Assembly: GCA_027068435.1 (NCBI GenBank)
Contig: JAMOTA010000030.1
Span: 1-64,000 of the forward strand
Length of the DNA: 64,000 nucleotides
Direction: 5' to 3'
Source: Sulfurovum sp.
Lineage (GTDB): Bacteria > Campylobacterota > Campylobacteria > Campylobacterales > Sulfurovaceae
The notes under the pieces were generated by a model that saw nothing but the letters and a program-made list of their open reading frames with translations, was not told the DNA's origin and ran no database searches. Shown here one piece after another: positions 42,952 through 52,100 of this stretch; position 1 is the first letter of the stretch, and every line of letters starts with the position of its first letter. The translations under genes and the position numbers were made by a program.

Positions 42952-44520
42952 ATGTCAGTAAATAGTATTAGAAACTTATTAGAGATGGCAGCAAAAAGTG
43001 AGCCTGAAAAGATTGGTATCATTTACGAAAATGAGCAGATATCTTATGCTACGCTTATTGAAAAAGTTGATAAAATTGCCCACTATTTAACAACTATAGG
43101 GTTAAAAAAAGGGAGTAGAATAGGAATCTACTCTAATAAAAGTGCCTCTCAAGTTATTGCTATTTTGGCTGTTCTCTCTACTGAGTATGTATTTGTTCCT
43201 ATCACAAGACTACTAAAGCCTGAGCAGGTTAAACATATTATTAATGACTGTAATATAGCGTGTATTATTACCGATAAAACAAAAATAGAAAATATTAAAG
43301 CGATACAGTTTTCTGGTAAAATTATCTCCTATGAATCAAGTGTAGAGAGTGATGTTTCGTTTGAAGAGATTATTAAATGTTATAGTGCTGAAATTAACTG
43401 CAATATAAAAGGGCATGACAATGCTGCTATAACCTATAGCTTTGGCTCTGAAGGTAACCCTAAAGGGATACTCATTAACCATAGAGCATTTATAGATGGT
43501 GCAAGAGTGGTTTCAAACTATTTAGATATTAAAAAATATGATATAATTTCAGGTCTATTATCATTCAACCTTGACTATGGACTTAACCAACTCTTTACGA
43601 CACTTTATAAAAAGGCTACACTAGCTATACACAAGTTTGTACTTCCCTCTGATTTTTTTACACATCTGATTAATGACAGTATTACGGTGTTACCTTTGAT
43701 GCCTATTCATATTACACAGATGTTTGATGAAGATTTGCACCGTATTCCCCAATCAGAACACTTTAAAAACTTAAGAGTAGTAACCTCTTCAGGAGGAAAT
43801 ATCACCCCTTTAATGGTAAAAAATATTACCCATACATTTAGCAATGCAAAGTTCTACTCTATGCATGGGTTAACAGAGGCATTTCGTTCAGCCTACCTTG
43901 ACCCATCACAGATACATATACGTCCAAACTCCATAGGTAAAGCGATACCTGATGTGGAACTTTATATTATCAATGAAGAGGGAGAAGCGTGTAAACCTAG
44001 AGAGATAGGTGAGCTTATTCATCGTGGTACGGCTATTTACAAAGGGTATTGGAATGCTCCTGAAGAGAGTGCTAAGCGTTTTAAAAGTATCCATATCTTA
44101 GATAAAGTAATCCACCCTGAAGGGCAACTTACAGACGAGATAGTCATCGCTAGTGGAGACTATGTTTATGCAGATGAAGAGGGCTATATCTATTTTGTTT
44201 CAAGAAAAGATGATATGATAAAGACACAAGGTTACCGTGTAAGTCCACAAGAGATAGAGTCTGTAGTTTGTGAAAATATTTTAGATATAACAGAGTGTGT
44301 TGTCTTTTCTGTTCCAAATGTAGAGATAGAAGAGGAGATAGTACTAGTTTACAATGCTAAAAATGAACTTGCTCGTAATGAGATACTCTTTGAGCTGAAA
44401 AAATATTTACCTAACTATATGCTTCCCTCTCATATAGTCTATAAAAAAACGATGCCTCTTAAGTCTTTACATGAAAAGCAGATAGATAAAGATGCACTCA
44501 AAAAAGCATATCTAAGTTAA
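42952..44520 (+). CDS. AMP-forming acyl/amino-acid ligase, exosortase-associated ligase type
   Basis: 522 residues of the ANL family. Adenylation motifs in order: YSFGSEGNPKGILINH (about 161-176), FNLDYGLNQLFTT, SMHGLTEAFRSAYL, IASGDYVYADEEGYIYFVSRKDD with TQGYRVSPQEIE, and a C-terminal KSLHEKQIDKDALKK with a candidate catalytic Lys. The DYGLNQL and GLTEAFRSAYL segments resemble the TIGR03098 'exosortase A-associated' ligases. No exosortase or carrier protein is nearby. In this operon it may activate the mutase product. Confidence 0.8.
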   Translation: MSVNSIRNLLEMAAKSEPEKIGIIYENEQISYATLIEKVDKIAHYLTTIGLKKGSRIGIYSNKSASQVIAILAVLSTEYVFVPITRLLKPEQVKHIINDCNIACIITDKTKIENIKAIQFSGKIISYESSVESDVSFEEIIKCYSAEINCNIKGHDNAAITYSFGSEGNPKGILINHRAFIDGARVVSNYLDIKKYDIISGLLSFNLDYGLNQLFTTLYKKATLAIHKFVLPSDFFTHLINDSITVLPLMPIHITQMFDEDLHRIPQSEHFKNLRVVTSSGGNITPLMVKNITHTFSNAKFYSMHGLTEAFRSAYLDPSQIHIRPNSIGKAIPDVELYIINEEGEACKPREIGELIHRGTAIYKGYWNAPEESAKRFKSIHILDKVIHPEGQLTDEIVIASGDYVYADEEGYIYFVSRKDDMIKTQGYRVSPQEIESVVCENILDITECVVFSVPNVEIEEEIVLVYNAKNELARNEILFELKKYLPNYMLPSHIVYKKTMPLKSLHEKQIDKDALKKAYLS

Positions 44521-44539
44521 TAAAGGAAAATGTATTATT

Positions 44540-45931
44540 ATGAATAAAAGTCACAAATCAAATATTTTAATTATTGATGATAATGCAAAGAACATACAAT
44601 TAGCTGCTAATGTTTTAAAATCTACAGATAACTATAATATCTTTTTTGCAACTAGTGGTGAAAAGGGGATTGAACAGTTAGCATTAAGATCTTATACGCT
44701 TATTTTATTGGATATCAATATGCCTGAGTTAGATGGGTATGAGACAGCAGATATTATTAAGAGTGATGAAAAATATAAAAAAATTCCTATTATCTTTCTC
44801 TCAGCAAATGCCAATAAAAGTAGTATAAGAAAAGGTTTTGTACATAAAGGGGAAGACTATATTACTAAACCTTTTGATGAGATGGAACTTATACACCGTG
44901 TAAAAACTCATGTTGAACTGTTTCTCTCTAAAGAGAAATTACAAAAAGAGGTAGATGAGACAAAAATATTACTAGAACAGTATAAAAAAATTGTTGATAT
45001 AAGTTCTATTGTATCAAAAACTGATAAAAAAGGTAGAATTACCTATGTTAATGATAATTTTTGTAAAGTTTCTCAATACCCTAGAGAAGAATTAATAGGT
45101 AAAAATCATAATATCATTAAGAGTCCAAATGTTGAAAAAGATGTTTTTACTAATATGTGGAAAACAATTAAAAATAAATCTATTTGGAAAGGTACAATTG
45201 AAAATAGGGCAAAAGATGGAAGTGCTTACTTTGTAGATGCTATCATTATGCCTATTTTAAATCTTAATGGTGAAATTGTAGAGTATATAAGTTTAAGAAA
45301 TGATATGACTCAAGAGGTAAAATTTAAAGAGGAGATACTTAGTACACAAAGTGAAATACTTTTTACATTGGGTGACCTAGGTGAGTATCGTTCTAAAGAA
45401 ACAGGAGAACATGTAACACGCGTTGCACGCTTTTCAGAGTTATTAGCTAAACTGTATGGGTGTACTAAAGAAGATATCCTCCTTATTAAAATGGCTTCAC
45501 CTATGCATGATATAGGTAAAATTATTATTCCCGACTCTATACTCTTAAAAGAGGGTAGTTTAACAGATGAAGAGTTTGAATTTATGAAAAATCATACCAA
45601 ATATGGTTGGGAGATATTTAATAAATCTAAATACAATCTTTTAAAAACAGCAGCTTTAATAGCCTATGAACATCATGAGAAATGGGATGGAACAGGGTAC
45701 CCAAGAAAATTAAAAGGTGAAGAGATACATGTCTTTGGTCGTATTACCTCTATAGTAGATGTTTTTGATGCCCTAATCCATAAAAGAAGTTATAAAGATG
45801 CATGGGATTTAGATAAAGTATTAGACTATATACAAGCTGAGAGAGGTAAATCTTTTGAACCTAAGCTGGTTGATTTACTTTGTGAAAATATTGAAAGTTT
45901 TTATGAGATTAGTAGGCAGTATAGTAAATAA
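44540..45931 (+). CDS. Response regulator with REC, PAS and HD-GYP domains
   Basis: 463 residues. REC domain with phospho-acceptor Asp58 (LILLDINMP) and Lys in TKPF, a PAS domain (about 150-265: FCKVSQYPREELIGKNHNII, RAKDGSAYFVDA), then HD-GYP (about 275-455) with HDIGK, EHHEKWDGTGYP and the final REC-distal helices. HD-GYP domains hydrolyse cyclic di-GMP. It lies 19 bases after the ligase gene and 80 bases before a hybrid kinase, so it may belong to one transcript. Confidence 0.9.
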   Translation: MNKSHKSNILIIDDNAKNIQLAANVLKSTDNYNIFFATSGEKGIEQLALRSYTLILLDINMPELDGYETADIIKSDEKYKKIPIIFLSANANKSSIRKGFVHKGEDYITKPFDEMELIHRVKTHVELFLSKEKLQKEVDETKILLEQYKKIVDISSIVSKTDKKGRITYVNDNFCKVSQYPREELIGKNHNIIKSPNVEKDVFTNMWKTIKNKSIWKGTIENRAKDGSAYFVDAIIMPILNLNGEIVEYISLRNDMTQEVKFKEEILSTQSEILFTLGDLGEYRSKETGEHVTRVARFSELLAKLYGCTKEDILLIKMASPMHDIGKIIIPDSILLKEGSLTDEEFEFMKNHTKYGWEIFNKSKYNLLKTAALIAYEHHEKWDGTGYPRKLKGEEIHVFGRITSIVDVFDALIHKRSYKDAWDLDKVLDYIQAERGKSFEPKLVDLLCENIESFYEISRQYSK

Positions 45932-46011
45932 GTAAAAAATATTAAGATATATTTACTATGCATATCCGTATAGTTATAAACAAATAACTTTAGATATTAA
46001 AGGAATTCTTC

Positions 46012-48030
46012 ATGAATAGTAAACTACAGAGTAAGAGCATTATTAATCCAGATTTATTTATGTTAAAGTTGGTTTTTTTTCACTGGATAATAGTTTCAAC
46101 GCTTACAGCTTACTTTTTTGATGCTTACTTCCTTGGTTTTATAGGAGGTGGAGTATTAGCTGTTATTACTTATCTAGGATATCTATCTTTTAAAGGGACA
46201 CAGGTCTATAGATACATTATCTCTTTAGTACTTCTTACTTTTTCTATCATAATGATGCAACAAAGTTTAGGAAGAATAGAGATGCATTTTCACATCTTTG
46301 CTGTACTCTCCTTTTTACTTATCTACAAAGATTATAAGATAATCTCTTTAGCTTCTACGTTTATTATTTTACATCATTTAGTGTTTAATTATTTACAAGA
46401 GCTAAATGTTACTGTTTTAGATATACCTATTGTTTTATTTAACTACGGTTGTGGTATGGATATCGTACTGCTTCATGCTGCTTTTGTATTGTTAGAGTGG
46501 TTTGTACTTCATCAAATAGTAAAAAGTATGGATAGTACAGATAAAGAGTTAAATAGAATCAAGGAAGCACTAGAGTCAGTAAATAAGAATCTTGAATCAA
46601 TGGTAGAAGTGCGAACTATAGAGTTACAACTTGCTAAAGAGGAGGCAGATACTGCCAATAGAATGAAATCAGAATTTTTAGCCAATATGTCTCATGAGAT
46701 ACGTACACCTATGAATGCTATTATTGGATTTACTGATTTGTTATCAAAAAGTATTGAAACAGTAAAAGAGAAAAACTATATTAAATCTGTACAAGATAGT
46801 TCAAAAATACTCTTAACAATTATTAATGATATTTTAGATATTTCTAAAGTCGAAGCGGGAAGACTCAAAATTGAATACACACCAACGAATATAAGAGTAT
46901 TAGCTGATGAAGTCTATCATGTTTTTCAGCATAAAATAAAATCTAAAGGTTTATTATTTACCATAAATATAGATGAAAACGTACCAACAACTCTAATGTT
47001 AGATGAGATACGTGTAAGACAAATTCTTTTTAATCTCGTAAGTAATTCACTTAAATTTACGGATAAAGGATTTATAAATATCTATATTACAGTATCTTTT
47101 GTAAAAGAAAATTATCTTAATCTTATTTTAAAAGTTGAAGATAGTGGAATAGGTATAGAAAAAGAGGAACAGAAGAGTATGTTTAAAGCATTCTTGCAAC
47201 ACTCTAACCAAAGTAAGAAAAAATACGGAGGTACAGGTCTTGGACTTACTATTGTAAAAAAACTTATTCATTTAATGAATGGAACTATTGTACTTAAAAG
47301 TAAAAAAGGTGAGGGTACAACTTTTACAGTTACACTTAATGATATTGAAATTTCTAAATCAGATGTAGTAAATTTACTAATAAAAGATAAAAAAGTTATT
47401 TTTCATGAATCTACAATCCTAATAGTAGATGATATTGATTCAAATAGAAATTTAATTAAAGGGTACTTGGATGATACATCACTTCATCTTTTAGAAGCAA
47501 AAGATGGTCAAGAAGCGGTAGATTTGGTAAAAAAACATGCTATTGATTTGATTTTAATGGATATAAGAATGCCAAATAAAAATGGTTATGAAGCAACACA
47601 AGAGATTAAAGCTTTTCAAGATATACCTGTTATTGCTATTACAGCTTCTGTATTTACAGAGAAGAGTCATAAAGAGAATATAATATTTGATAGTTTTCTT
47701 CATAAACCTATTGCCAATAATATTTTAGTGAATGAGATGTGCCAATATATAACATGTACCATAGAAACAGCCAATAAATCTTTAAATACTCAAGAGATAG
47801 TAGAGATAAAAAGTATCTCTTTAGAGGCTTATCCAGAGTTGAAAAATTTACTGTTTGAGGTAAAAAAGGCAGGAGATATAGAGCTAATTCAAAAGTTTGC
47901 AGATAAGTTAGATGTTTATGCAAATAAGCACAACAGTAAGAAGTTTAAAAATATCTCTATACTTCTAACTTCTGCTGTAGAGAGTTTTGATATTGGTGAG
48001 TGTGAAAATTTACTTGCTAAATTTAATTAG
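46012..48030 (+). CDS. Hybrid sensor histidine kinase
   Basis: 672 residues. About six N-terminal membrane helices (20-170) with a [18 protein letters not shown] and HHLVFNYLQ motif seen in a common sensory membrane domain; a short coiled coil; HisKA with His228 in [15 protein letters not shown]; HATPase with NLVSNSLKF and [12 protein letters not shown]; a receiver with Asp517 (LILMDIRMP). The input ligand is unknown. It probably works with the HD-GYP regulator upstream. The ribosome site AAAGGAATTC is good. The C-terminal 100 residues may be an HPt-like helical part. Confidence 0.85.
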   Translation: MNSKLQSKSIINPDLFMLKLVFFHWIIVSTLTAYFFDAYFLGFIGGGVLAVITYLGYLSFKGTQVYRYIISLVLLTFSIIMMQQSLGRIEMHFHIFAVLSFLLIYKDYKIISLASTFIILHHLVFNYLQELNVTVLDIPIVLFNYGCGMDIVLLHAAFVLLEWFVLHQIVKSMDSTDKELNRIKEALESVNKNLESMVEVRTIELQLAKEEADTANRMKSEFLANMSHEIRTPMNAIIGFTDLLSKSIETVKEKNYIKSVQDSSKILLTIINDILDISKVEAGRLKIEYTPTNIRVLADEVYHVFQHKIKSKGLLFTINIDENVPTTLMLDEIRVRQILFNLVSNSLKFTDKGFINIYITVSFVKENYLNLILKVEDSGIGIEKEEQKSMFKAFLQHSNQSKKKYGGTGLGLTIVKKLIHLMNGTIVLKSKKGEGTTFTVTLNDIEISKSDVVNLLIKDKKVIFHESTILIVDDIDSNRNLIKGYLDDTSLHLLEAKDGQEAVDLVKKHAIDLILMDIRMPNKNGYEATQEIKAFQDIPVIAITASVFTEKSHKENIIFDSFLHKPIANNILVNEMCQYITCTIETANKSLNTQEIVEIKSISLEAYPELKNLLFEVKKAGDIELIQKFADKLDVYANKHNSKKFKNISILLTSAVESFDIGECENLLAKFN

Positions 48031-48037
48031 ACCCTAG

Positions 48038-48487
48038 TTATTTATAGCACTTAGCTAAAAAAGCATTAAATTGATTGGCAAAAGCATGAGCATCTTTTAC
48101 TCCAAACGCTTTTGGTCCACCTGTCATCTCTCCACTCTCTCTAATGCTCTCCATAAGGTTTCTCATGGCGAGGTATTGCTTTATGTTATCTACACTGTAG
48201 AGTTCCCCTCTGTGGTCTATAGCATGTGCATTTTTGTTGATAATACGGTCTGCAAGAGGTATATCAGCTGTAATAACAAGGTCACCCTCTTTACATAGTT
48301 CTACTATAAGATGGTCAGCCTCATCTGCACCTTGACTAACGATAATATATTCTATATGTTTAGAGTTGCCCACAGTGATTTTTTTATTGGCAATCACTTT
48401 AGTTGAAATACTAAGACGTTCTATGCTTCGTAGCAGTATAGGTTTTAAAAGGTTGGGAAATGCATCACCATCTATAAAAAGGGTCAT
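48038..48487 (-). CDS. YaiI/YqxD (DUF188/UPF0178) family protein
   Basis: 149 residues. The FIDGDAFPNLLK start, a VSQGADEADHLIVEL acidic segment, VITADIPLADRIINKNAHAIDHRG, and a MTGGPKAFGVKDAHAFANQ end are the family hallmarks. These proteins have a PIN-like nuclease fold with conserved Asp residues, but activity has not been settled. It overlaps the YwbE gene upstream by 4 bases, so the two are translationally coupled. Confidence 0.9.
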   Translation of the reverse strand: MTLFIDGDAFPNLLKPILLRSIERLSISTKVIANKKITVGNSKHIEYIIVSQGADEADHLIVELCKEGDLVITADIPLADRIINKNAHAIDHRGELYSVDNIKQYLAMRNLMESIRESGEMTGGPKAFGVKDAHAFANQFNAFLAKCYK

Positions 48488-48675
48488 ACTATCTCTTTGA
48501 CTCGTCCAACCTCACCTGTATTAAGACGCACTTTTATACCATGCAGATGGGTAGAGGAGTTTGTAAGTATTTTTTGTACTTTACCATAAGTTAATCTACC
48601 TGTAGGTTGGTCTTCTTTGAGTACAACACCTACATCTAAACCGTATTTAATGTTCGCTCTTTTTGTACCTGCCAT
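48484..48675 (-). CDS. YwbE-family protein
   Basis: 63 residues. The pattern NIKYGLDVGVVLKEDQPTGR then LTYGKVQKILTNSSTHLHGIKVRLNTGEVGRV matches YwbE (DUF2196), a small beta-rich family of unknown role. Full length. It precedes yaiI and overlaps it by 4 bases. Confidence 0.85.
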   Translation of the reverse strand: MAGTKRANIKYGLDVGVVLKEDQPTGRLTYGKVQKILTNSSTHLHGIKVRLNTGEVGRVKEIV

Positions 48676-48677
48676 GT

Positions 48678-49175
48678 TTATGCTTTTGCTTCGTAGTTTA
48701 GTACTTTTTTGACTGTATCTACAGAACAGAAAAAGAGTGCATCAAAGAGAGGATTTAACTTCGTAGTATTTTCATCAATAATATCAAAGGGTTGAAAGAA
48801 AAAGCCTATGCCATCTTCTTTATTTGCAGGTTTAACGTTGAAAACTATAGGTTTAAGTGTGCGAATAACATTTAAAATTTTTTTGTAATTTTTTGCCTCT
48901 TTATCTGGTAATAAATTATTTTGCTTACCTTCATGTACACGGGCTTTTATAAGAAGTTGTAGTTTATCATTAAAAATTACTTTGTTCCATGTAATCGTTC
49001 CTAATTCTATATTGAATTCACTATTTCCAGCTATAAGTGGATGTGGTTTATTTTCACGAATTGCTTCAAGAAGTTGTAAAAAAAAGTTTTTTCCACCAAA
49101 TGCATTGGCACAGTTAAGAAGTTTTTGATGATGAAGAAGTTTTTCTTCATGGGTTAAGGTATTAAAATCACACAT
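48678..49175 (-). CDS. Hypothetical protein, 165 residues
   Basis: Not recognised. It has no signal peptide or membrane segment. It has a helical N-terminus (EEKLLHHQKLLNCANAFGG), a mixed middle with NSEFNIELGTITWNKVIF and a hydrophobic C-terminal part with FDALFFCSVDTVKKVL. It is transcribed just ahead of ywbE, 2 bases apart, so it is in that operon. Cytoplasmic location is assumed. The start at ATG 49175 lies 9 bases after a GAATAA stretch. Confidence 0.6.
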   Translation of the reverse strand: MCDFNTLTHEEKLLHHQKLLNCANAFGGKNFFLQLLEAIRENKPHPLIAGNSEFNIELGTITWNKVIFNDKLQLLIKARVHEGKQNNLLPDKEAKNYKKILNVIRTLKPIVFNVKPANKEDGIGFFFQPFDIIDENTTKLNPLFDALFFCSVDTVKKVLNYEAKA

Positions 49176-49284
49176 GATTATTCTTTATATTGGATTACGT
49201 AATTATACCTAAATTTATTGCTAAACCTCAGATTAATTTACTTTCTATATAATTATGAGAATTATAAGAAAGGATGTAGGAAGT

Positions 49285-50529
49285 ATGGCTGAAAAAGCAG
49301 AAGAAAAAATAGACTCAGAAGTGAGTTCTAACGTTGAGGAAGAGGTTAGTGCTAAAGAACAAGCACACAAATATGCACGCTACGAAGATATAGATAAAGA
49401 GCAGCTAGAGAAAGATATTAACAATATCAAAGAGACAATGGCAGCAGTAGGAGAAGAGGATTTTCAGCACCTTTTAAAACTTGAACGTTGGGGTAGAATG
49501 TTCACTTTTTCAGGCTATGGGGTTATTGCACTATTGAGTCTTGCAGAACTTCTTATGGGGGGTTTAAATGCATATATCTTTTGGTCTATAGCCGTGGTTG
49601 CAGCACTTCTTATTAGTACAGGAAACGTTGCTAGATGGGCAGATGTTACACACCCTATACTTCATGGTGCATATGATAAAGTTCCAAATATACCAGAGAG
49701 ATATACAAAAAAATATTTTGCTAAGGGTTCAAGAAGATTTGTTGATTTTTTAGATTGGATTAAGCCACAAGCTTGGGAATATGAGCATAATATTATGCAC
49801 CATTATCATTTGGGTGAATCTGATGATCCAGATAATGTTGAGAGAAATATGCAATGGCTTATAAAGTCTAAAACACCTATGTGGATTCGTTATATCTTTA
49901 TCTATCTTTTTGCAGGGACATGGAAATATACTTATTATGCACCAAATACATTAAGAATACTTGAAAATAAAAAGCGTAAAGAACAAGATAAAAAGGATAT
50001 TACTGATTACGATTTTGATCCTAGAACAAAAAATGGATTAGATCTTTGGATGGACTATTATCTTCCTTATGCAATAATTAAATTTTTGATATTCCCATTA
50101 CTTTTCTTACCTTTAGGTATGGAAGCGGTATTTAATGCTTTTATTATTATTTTAATGGCAGAATTTTTTGCTAACTTACACTCATTTTTGGTTATCGTTC
50201 CTAACCACTCAGCAGAAGATATTTATATGTTCTCTGAACCACATAAGAGTACGGGTGAGTTTTACTTAAGACAGATTATGGGTTCAGTAAATTACAATAC
50301 TGGTTCAGATTTTAAAGACTTTGTACATGGTTTTTTAAATTATCAGATTGAGCATCATCTTTTCCCAAATATGCCACATAGCTATTATCAAAAGATGCAA
50401 CCTATAGTAAAAGAGATTTGTAAAAAACACAATCTTGAATATAGACAAGAATCAGTTTTTAAAAGAGCATTTATGACTATCGACCTTATGGTAGGTAAAA
50501 CACAACTATTAAGAGTAAATGGTATCTAA
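49285..50529 (+). CDS. Fatty acid desaturase family membrane protein
   Basis: 414 residues from ATG 49285 (TAGGAAGT upstream; an ATG at 49255 is possible but its site is weak). Four hydrophobic helices (about 83-123, 212-235, 268-290). Histidine boxes: HPILH (box 1), HNIMHHYH (box 2) and QIEHHLFP (box 3), together the diiron desaturase set. WEYEHNIMHHYHLG is typical. Family enzymes make cis double bonds in membrane lipids. A charged N-terminal extension of about 60 residues precedes the core. Confidence 0.85.
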   Translation: MAEKAEEKIDSEVSSNVEEEVSAKEQAHKYARYEDIDKEQLEKDINNIKETMAAVGEEDFQHLLKLERWGRMFTFSGYGVIALLSLAELLMGGLNAYIFWSIAVVAALLISTGNVARWADVTHPILHGAYDKVPNIPERYTKKYFAKGSRRFVDFLDWIKPQAWEYEHNIMHHYHLGESDDPDNVERNMQWLIKSKTPMWIRYIFIYLFAGTWKYTYYAPNTLRILENKKRKEQDKKDITDYDFDPRTKNGLDLWMDYYLPYAIIKFLIFPLLFLPLGMEAVFNAFIIILMAEFFANLHSFLVIVPNHSAEDIYMFSEPHKSTGEFYLRQIMGSVNYNTGSDFKDFVHGFLNYQIEHHLFPNMPHSYYQKMQPIVKEICKKHNLEYRQESVFKRAFMTIDLMVGKTQLLRVNGI

Positions 50530-50538
50530 TAAACTACA

Positions 50539-50577
50539 ATAGCATAGTGTAGAGAATATTTTTCTACACTATGCTAT
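50539..50577. terminator. Long perfect hairpin between desaturase and trmH
   Basis: A 15-bp perfect stem (ATAGCATAGTGTAGA / TCTACACTATGCTAT, 50539-50553 and 50563-50577) extends by three more pairs including one G-T, leaving a 3-base TAT apex. It starts 9 bases after the desaturase stop and ends 9 bases before the trmH ATG. There is no T-tract, so it could be a terminator or a fold that limits trmH translation. Confidence 0.6.
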
Positions 50578-50586
50578 ACTTGCATC

Positions 50587-51246
50587 ATGATAAATGATAA
50601 ACGCCTAAAACGTATAGATGAGACTCTATCACGAAAACAACCAACACTTCAAATTATGCTTGACAATGTTCATAGTTCCCAAAATCTTTCAGCTATTATT
50701 CGTTCATGTGACGGAGTAGGTGTACTTGACATACATTACAGTACAAAAGAGAATGAGACACTGCGTATCCATAAGACTATCACTCAAGGGGCACATAGGT
50801 GGACACGTAGGTATAGGATACATGATGCTGATAAAGTCGCATTTCTAAATGAAAAAAAATCACAAGGGTTTCAAGTTGTAGTAACCCACCTAGAGGAGCG
50901 TGCTATCTCTTTTAGAGAGATAGACTATACTAAACATACACTACTTGTTATGGGTAATGAAAAAGAGGGTGTCTCAAAAGAAGTTATAGCATTAGCAGAT
51001 GATGTGATAGTGATACCGATGAAAGGCATGGTGCAGAGTCTTAATGTCTCTGTTGCCTCAGCACTCATACTCTATGAAGCACAAAGGCAAAGAGAAAATG
51101 CTGGCTTTTATGATACTCCTAGATTAACTACGAAAGAGTCTGAAGAGATAAAAGCATCATGGATATATCGAGATACTATAGCAAGAAGAAGTAAAGGGGA
51201 GATAGCTTTAGAGTTTAGAGAAGAGTTAATATCTATGGATACTTAA
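50587..51246 (+). CDS. trmH: tRNA (guanosine(18)-2'-O)-methyltransferase TrmH
   Basis: 219 residues of the SPOUT class. Motifs: DNVHSSQNLSAIIRSCDGVG (motif 1), LLVMGNEKEGVSKEV (motif 2), and IPMKGMVQSLNVSVASALILYEA (motif 3), forming the knot. TrmH methylates Gm18 of tRNA. The ribosome site is poor and lies right after the hairpin. Slightly short compared with E. coli TrmH (229). Confidence 0.9.
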   Translation: MINDKRLKRIDETLSRKQPTLQIMLDNVHSSQNLSAIIRSCDGVGVLDIHYSTKENETLRIHKTITQGAHRWTRRYRIHDADKVAFLNEKKSQGFQVVVTHLEERAISFREIDYTKHTLLVMGNEKEGVSKEVIALADDVIVIPMKGMVQSLNVSVASALILYEAQRQRENAGFYDTPRLTTKESEEIKASWIYRDTIARRSKGEIALEFREELISMDT

Positions 51247-51254
51247 ATTATCTA

Positions 51255-51620
51255 TTATAAGATTAGTATTTTTATCTTCTCTATAAAAGTACTGAAATCT
51301 GGTAAATTTAGATGACTCTCTCTCTGTTTTTTACCCCACATAGGCTCTGGATAGTATGAGTCCTCTTCAAAACGTGCCATAATATGCCAATGTACATGAG
51401 GTACATAATTCCCAAATGAAGCAATGTTTATTTTTTTAGGATTATAATAACCTATCATCTCTTTTTCAATACTATCTAAAAGTTCATAAATCTCAAACCT
51501 AACTTCTTTAGGAACTTCACTCATCTCCTTGTAGCTTATTTGTGTAAAAATCTTAAGCCAAGGAATTTCACTCTCTTCAATTTCAATTTTAATATTTTTA
51601 TTTTCATAAATAATAGACAC
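51255..51620 (-). CDS. HIT-family hydrolase
   Basis: 121 residues ending with the histidine-triad motif HVHWHIMAR at about 75-83. NIASFGNYVPHVHWH is typical. The family acts on nucleotide substrates such as AMP-linked lysine. Its ATG 51620 overlaps the Sua5-like stop by one base, so these two are coupled. Substrate not known. Confidence 0.85.
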   Translation of the reverse strand: MSIIYENKNIKIEIEESEIPWLKIFTQISYKEMSEVPKEVRFEIYELLDSIEKEMIGYYNPKKINIASFGNYVPHVHWHIMARFEEDSYYPEPMWGKKQRESHLNLPDFSTFIEKIKILIL

Positions 51621-52054
51621 TATCTTATCCTTTTAATATTTTTGTTATTTAATTTATAAATAGTTGATGCACTATTTTCTGAATCTAAAGGTGTAATAAG
51701 TACATCACTATATTTTTTAGCAAAATCGTCATCATATTTTTCATTACTTAAATTAGCTGATGTTGTGTATGCCCACCCAAGCCTATTTAAAAGAAGTAGG
51801 TGATGGTTATCTCTTATAATTCGGTATGAGTTACCATTTGGTAAAATAAAAGTAGTTTTATTTGATCTTCTTAAACGATTTCTATGTGCTAATGGTATAC
51901 GTATAAAAGATTGTAGCGATTTAAGAGAGGGGAGTGCTTTAATGTAGTGTTTAGATGGAGGACGCTGTTTAATCTCTGTAAGTTTTTTAGAACTTTTTGA
52001 GATAAACCCAATAGTTGTATCAGTTTTTGTAAGAAAAACAAGATTTTTAAACAT
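51620..52054 (-). CDS. Short Sua5/YrdC-like domain protein
   Basis: 144 residues. NLVFLTKTDTTIGFISKSS, a KQRPPSKHYIKAL segment (KR-x-K motif variant), and YTTSANLSNE carry the YrdC pattern of threonylcarbamoyl-AMP synthases (t6A). It is shorter and more divergent than TsaC/Sua5 (about 185+), as in other Campylobacterota. Whether it makes t6A here is unproven. Interestingly tcdA, which acts on t6A, lies at 12 kb. Downstream of carB on the same strand. Confidence 0.7.
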   Translation of the reverse strand: MFKNLVFLTKTDTTIGFISKSSKKLTEIKQRPPSKHYIKALPSLKSLQSFIRIPLAHRNRLRRSNKTTFILPNGNSYRIIRDNHHLLLLNRLGWAYTTSANLSNEKYDDDFAKKYSDVLITPLDSENSASTIYKLNNKNIKRIR

Positions 52055-52066
52055 ACTCTCTCTTAT

Positions 52067-52086
52067 AGGGTCAATAAATTGACCCT
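52067..52086. terminator. Hairpin between carB and the Sua5-like gene
   Basis: AGGGTCAA pairs with TTGACCCT across a 4-base loop. It sits 15 bases after the carB stop and 13 before the next start on the minus strand. No T-tract follows; terminator or attenuator is a guess. Confidence 0.45.
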
Positions 52087-52100
52087 TAGTTATTTGTTGA

